Shown here piece by piece: positions 60,575 to 64,000 of a stretch of DNA of 64,000 nt; within the stretch, counting starts at the first letter, position 1, and each line of letters starts with the position of its first letter. Source of the stretch: an uncultured Propionibacteriaceae bacterium (GTDB lineage: Bacteria; Actinomycetota; Actinomycetes; Propionibacteriales; Propionibacteriaceae). A model generated the notes under the pieces. That model was given only the letters and a program-made list of their open reading frames with translations. It was not told where the DNA came from and did no database searches. A program made the translations under genes and the position numbers. Location of the stretch: NCBI GenBank assembly GCA_937926975.1, contig CALBCJ010000038.1, positions 35,028 through 99,027 on the forward strand. Direction: 5' to 3'.

Positions 60575-63500
60575 CTAGTGGCGGTCGGCGTCGGGGGAGC
60601 GGTGCCGCGGGCCGAGCCCCTGGGCCCGGTTGGAGTGCGAGCGTGGCCCGTGGGCCAGGTAGTCGGGCCGGTGCGGCGGCGTGCCTGCGGCCGGTGAGGT
60701 GTCCGGCGGGTGGGGCCCTTCCGGGACTGCTGGCTGGGGGCCGGGGTCGGCTGAGGGCGGAGACCCGGGCTTGGCGGCTGCGTCTGGCTGGGGCGGGAGC
60801 ACGGGCGGCTCAGGCTGACGGGCTGGCCCCGGCTGACCGGTCGCGGGAGCGTCGAAGGCAGGCCGGGCGGGGTGCTCCAGCGGTGGGACCGGCCTGCGGG
60901 TGCTGGTCTTGGCTCCTGGCGCGGAGGCTCGCCCGGCGGGGAGCGGACTGGACGGTCTCGGGCGCGGGTTCTGGCGCAGGAGTCGCCAGACGACGATCCC
61001 GATCATGGTGGCCGCAAGCAGAATCAGCTGGATGAACCGGTCGCCACGGACGAAGGCCAGGATCGCGATGGTGCTGGTGACCAGGCCCCACAGGACCGCC
61101 CAGCGCCGCTCTAGCCAGGTCCCCAGAACCACGATTGCGACCTGCTCGGCCAGGAACAGGGTGATGTACTGGCCGTCCGCGGCGGCGATCGCCAGTAGTG
61201 CGGTCGGCATCGCCAGCACGGCCGGCAGCATCGGGACGGCGTGCCGGCGCCACCACAGGGTTGCGGCGGCGAGGATCCCGGCCGCGGCGTGGATGTAGCC
61301 GACCGCGACCGTGAGGTCGTGGATCGGCCACGAGAACCAGCAGACGAGCGCGGCCAGCACCTGCAGGGCTGCGCCGGTGCCGGCGCCGATCCCGGTTGGT
61401 AGGGCCTTGGTCGTGGTCAGGGCAACGAACCAGCAGATCGCCGTGATCAGGGCCAGGGCTGGGAGCGTCAGGTAGGCGTTGTCCTGCAGCACGCTGGCCA
61501 GGACGGTCCAGGCCGACAGCCAGGCCAGAGCGACCAGGTAGACCCGGCGGCCGCTCCACAGCCACAGCAGCCCGGTGCCCGCGAGCGCTACCAGCAGGCC
61601 GATGACCCCGGTCGTGGCCGGACCGATCGAGTAGCCCCACACGAGCGTGTCCGCGAGCCAGCCGGAGGCGAGGCAGGTCGCGACCGTCAGGGTGAGGGTG
61701 AGGCTGGGCCCTCGGGGCCGACGGAAGTCGATGACCAGCCAGGCGACCAGGGCCAGCAGCGCGACGACCGGCACCACGACCTGCTGCCAGGCGTTCGGGG
61801 TTCCGCTCTCGCTGAGCAGGATCCCGAAGGCGATGGCGGACGGGGCCACGACCAGCACCCGAAGTGGCCGTAGCCGGGTGGTCGTGGCGATCACCGTGAG
61901 CCCGAACATGGCGACGCCGGCGCGGAAGAGGTGCCCGGTGGGAGTGCTGTACGCGGACAGGCTGCCCAGCAGGCTGCCCAGCAGCAGGTGCCCGCAGCCG
62001 ACCACCGCAGCCAGGCCCTTCCAGCTCGGCTGCCGCGGCGGCACCCGTACGGCGAGCGCGGTGACCAGGGCACCGATCACGGTGTGGCTGGTGACGTCGT
62101 AGGCGCTTGGCCAGGGGATGACGGTATCCCAGGTCGTGAACGGGCTGGTGACCGGGATCAGGAACGACGCGAAGCCGGCCACGACCGCCAGGGGGAAGCT
62201 GCGCAGGATGAGGCTGGACCCGGCCGCGGTCACGGTCAGCAGCAGCCCGATCACGACGGAGAACCAGCTCGTTGCCGGCAGGTCGGGCCACAGCCAGCCA
62301 CTGGCGGTGGTGGCTAGCCCGAGCCCCAGCAGGACCTGCTCCAGGGTCCGGTCGGTGGCGACCGATCCTGCTGGGCTGGGTGAGCGGTCGCCCGGGGCCC
62401 GCTCCGGGTCGGACAGCAACGCTGCCGGCACCATCCCGTAGCTGGTGCGTACGGTGGCTGCCCCGGCCGGAGCTCCAGCGCCTGAGAGCCCGGCAGGGGT
62501 GTCGGCTGGCGCGGGCGGGTAGCCCACGGTGGGCGTCGCTGAGGTGTCGGGCGTGGCGCCGGGAGGGGTGGGGGGGTAGCCGACGGTGGGTGCCGACGAG
62601 TCCGGCTGCTCGGCGTCAGGCGTGAGGTCGGCCGCGTCCGCAGGAGTTGCCCGGGCGGGGTAGCCGACGGCGGGGGCCTGCTCGGGGCTCGGTTCCTCCG
62701 TTGCCGGGGCCGTCTCGGCGCTCTCGGGGCTGGTCGGCTCAGTGTCTGAGCGGCCCTTGGTGGTCGAGGGGGCGGCCGCCAGCCGGGGCCGGGTGAGGAA
62801 CCAGGTCGACAGTGCCGCCAGGGCCGAGCCGGTCACGGCGACCGCGACCCCTCCGTACCGGCCGGTGGGGAAGGCCCAGTAGCCGTTCACGAGCGCCACG
62901 AGGAGCAGCACCCGAAGACCGGTGAAGCGCTTCCAGGAGACCTCCAGCAGCCAGGCCACCGCGTACTGGACCGCACCGGCCACGGCAACCGCGACCTGGT
63001 CCCTGGGGGGCACGGTCGCCCAGGCGATCAGGATCGCGAGCGGGCTGGCGACCCAGGTGGTGATCCAGGAGGGCCGGTGGAGCAGGGCCACCGCGTTGCG
63101 GCGGGGCAGCATCCGGCGCGCCAGTGTCGCGCCCAGCCCGGAGACCACCAGCGCCACGAGCATCCAGGTCTGCGGCACCGGCAGCACCGCGGTCGCCGAC
63201 ACCGTCAGCGAGATCACCATGAGCACGCTCAGGTAGCCCATCACCGGTTGCCGGATGACGATCAGGGAGGCTGCCAGGGCCGCCAGCCCGAGCAGGGAGG
63301 TGATCATCCAGGCCAGCTCGCCCGACATCTGCGTGTACCCGGCCAGGGCCACCCCGCCGAACGGGAGGATCGCCAGCCCGGTCCAGGTGAAGGCCAGCCC
63401 GGCCGTACGGAGCCGGGCGACCCGCCGGACCAGGAGCAGCCCGGCGCCGAAGAACAGCCCGATCAGGGTCCAGACGCCGAGCAGCTTGGTGGTGCTCGGC

Positions 63501-63784
63501 AGGGACCCGGCGAGGAGGGCTGCCGCGGCCCCGATCAGGAAGAAGCTCGACAGGTAGAGCAGGGCGTTGAGATTGCGGTCGCTGGCCCGTCGCCGGCGCT
63601 CGGCGAGCTCGGCCGGGCTAGGCGGGGGAGGTGCCGGTGGCCGGGCCGCCGGAGCAGCCGAGCCCGCAGGAGGAGGCACCATGCCTGGTGAGACCGCAGT
63701 CGACTGTCGGCCGTCGCGCAGGCCGACGGCATATCCCGCCTGGAAGCCCGCGTCGAAGGCGCGCTTGAACTCTCTGTCCCCCAT
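60575..63784 (-). CDS. Large multi-spanning membrane protein (SCO7613-like)
   Basis: 1069 residues with roughly 25-30 hydrophobic segments. MGDREFKRAFDAGFQAGYAVGLRDG opens the chain. After about 12 segments comes a Pro/Ala/Glu-rich cytosolic stretch with three VGYP motifs, then the remaining segments and a long disordered Pro/Arg tail. It resembles Streptomyces SCO7613-type proteins of unknown role. TAGTGT lies only one base before the ATG, so a leaderless start cannot use it; alternatives downstream are weak. Confidence 0.7.
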   Translation of the reverse strand: MGDREFKRAFDAGFQAGYAVGLRDGRQSTAVSPGMVPPPAGSAAPAARPPAPPPPSPAELAERRRRASDRNLNALLYLSSFFLIGAAAALLAGSLPSTTKLLGVWTLIGLFFGAGLLLVRRVARLRTAGLAFTWTGLAILPFGGVALAGYTQMSGELAWMITSLLGLAALAASLIVIRQPVMGYLSVLMVISLTVSATAVLPVPQTWMLVALVVSGLGATLARRMLPRRNAVALLHRPSWITTWVASPLAILIAWATVPPRDQVAVAVAGAVQYAVAWLLEVSWKRFTGLRVLLLVALVNGYWAFPTGRYGGVAVAVTGSALAALSTWFLTRPRLAAAPSTTKGRSDTEPTSPESAETAPATEEPSPEQAPAVGYPARATPADAADLTPDAEQPDSSAPTVGYPPTPPGATPDTSATPTVGYPPAPADTPAGLSGAGAPAGAATVRTSYGMVPAALLSDPERAPGDRSPSPAGSVATDRTLEQVLLGLGLATTASGWLWPDLPATSWFSVVIGLLLTVTAAGSSLILRSFPLAVVAGFASFLIPVTSPFTTWDTVIPWPSAYDVTSHTVIGALVTALAVRVPPRQPSWKGLAAVVGCGHLLLGSLLGSLSAYSTPTGHLFRAGVAMFGLTVIATTTRLRPLRVLVVAPSAIAFGILLSESGTPNAWQQVVVPVVALLALVAWLVIDFRRPRGPSLTLTLTVATCLASGWLADTLVWGYSIGPATTGVIGLLVALAGTGLLWLWSGRRVYLVALAWLSAWTVLASVLQDNAYLTLPALALITAICWFVALTTTKALPTGIGAGTGAALQVLAALVCWFSWPIHDLTVAVGYIHAAAGILAAATLWWRRHAVPMLPAVLAMPTALLAIAAADGQYITLFLAEQVAIVVLGTWLERRWAVLWGLVTSTIAILAFVRGDRFIQLILLAATMIGIVVWRLLRQNPRPRPSSPLPAGRASAPGAKTSTRRPVPPLEHPARPAFDAPATGQPGPARQPEPPVLPPQPDAAAKPGSPPSADPGPQPAVPEGPHPPDTSPAAGTPPHRPDYLAHGPRSHSNRAQGLGPRHRSPDADRH

Positions 63785-63930
63785 GACACTAGTGTGCGGG
63801 GAGGCACTGACAGAACCAGAACCGGGATGGGCCCCAGGCGTGTCCTCTCATGCTCGGCACCATCCCAGCCCCACGTGAGAACCCACCCCGAAGAACGTGA
63901 CCGACCTGGGCTCTGCAGCGCGCCTCAGGG

Positions 63931-64000
63931 CTAGCTGGGCTGGGGGCGGTTGGGGACGATGACGGACTGGAGCTCGCCGACGGGCATGTGGCGGGACCCG
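63931..64000 (-). CDS. C-terminal end of a gene beyond the window, tentative
   Basis: An open frame entering from the right edge ends at TAG 63931-63933 with SRHMPVGELQSVIVPNRPQPS. Codon use is typical of the window. Too short to name a family; it may also be a chance frame. Confidence 0.35.
   Translation of the reverse strand, partial: GSRHMPVGELQSVIVPNRPQPS

Noticed and set aside
60810..62291. Second minus-strand frame inside the 1069-residue protein
   Set aside because: Arg/Gly/Pro-rich shadow; the other frame has clear membrane segments throughout.

Overview
The window is about 70% GC and reads as an actinobacterial chromosome. Evidence for this: Lsr2 beside clpC, a DUF2342 metalloprotease beside tilS, the order tilS-hpt-ftsH-folE-folP-folB-folK-DUF3180, GTG starts, ATGA/GTGA overlaps and many apparently leaderless genes. 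The genus cannot be fixed from sequence alone; a Propionibacteriales-like organism is a guess. No rRNA, tRNA, CRISPR array, prophage or insertion sequence was seen.

Layout. 1-12.3 kb is core: a partial RNA methyltransferase, ppa, dacB, DUF2342 protease, tilS, hpt, an isoprenylcysteine methyltransferase-like protein, ftsH, the folate genes, DUF3180 and a coiled-coil membrane protein. 12.3-19.8 kb: a DUF2975/Xre pair with a palindromic operator, a LacI regulator, lsr2, clpC and a NERD-UvrD helicase. 19.8-27.6 kb is a surface-glycan locus: a double GT2 glycosyltransferase, a WbuB-like GT4, and CapE/CapF/CapG (FnlA/B/C)-like enzymes for UDP-N-acetyl-L-fucosamine or a related sugar, interrupted by a PH-domain gene and a GNAT remnant. 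27.6-29.4 kb: a SnoaL-like protein and a frameshifted AAA15-type ATPase.

29.6-36 kb is a fructo-oligosaccharide uptake operon (binding protein, two permeases, GH32 enzyme) with a LacI-type operator and a LacI gene at its end. 36-39 kb carries an orphan binding lipoprotein, a secreted amidase-type gene split by one in-frame TAG, and a membrane protein. 39-44.2 kb: a phosphoglycosyltransferase and DegT aminotransferase pair, a GNAT, a DUF5107 protein and a proline-rich membrane protein. 44.2-47.8 kb is a TPP-riboswitch-controlled thiamine/HMP ECF transporter operon (YkoE-D-C type) ending in a small kinase-like gene.

47.9-51.5 kb is the most unusual part: six small minus-strand genes that look like an array of immunity proteins (YezG-like, three tandem paralogues, SUKH/SMI1, one unknown) with no toxin in view and a repeated 3' hairpin element. 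51.6-54.7 kb is a Ugp-like ABC importer without its ATPase. 54.8-64 kb holds mutY, a LuxR-type two-component system, a 37-residue membrane peptide, a lipoprotein, a GH51 arabinofuranosidase and a 1069-residue multi-spanning protein.

Window-wide, at least fifteen genes have a TAnnnT hexamer 5-8 bases before the start codon, which argues for leaderless transcription and fixes several starts.
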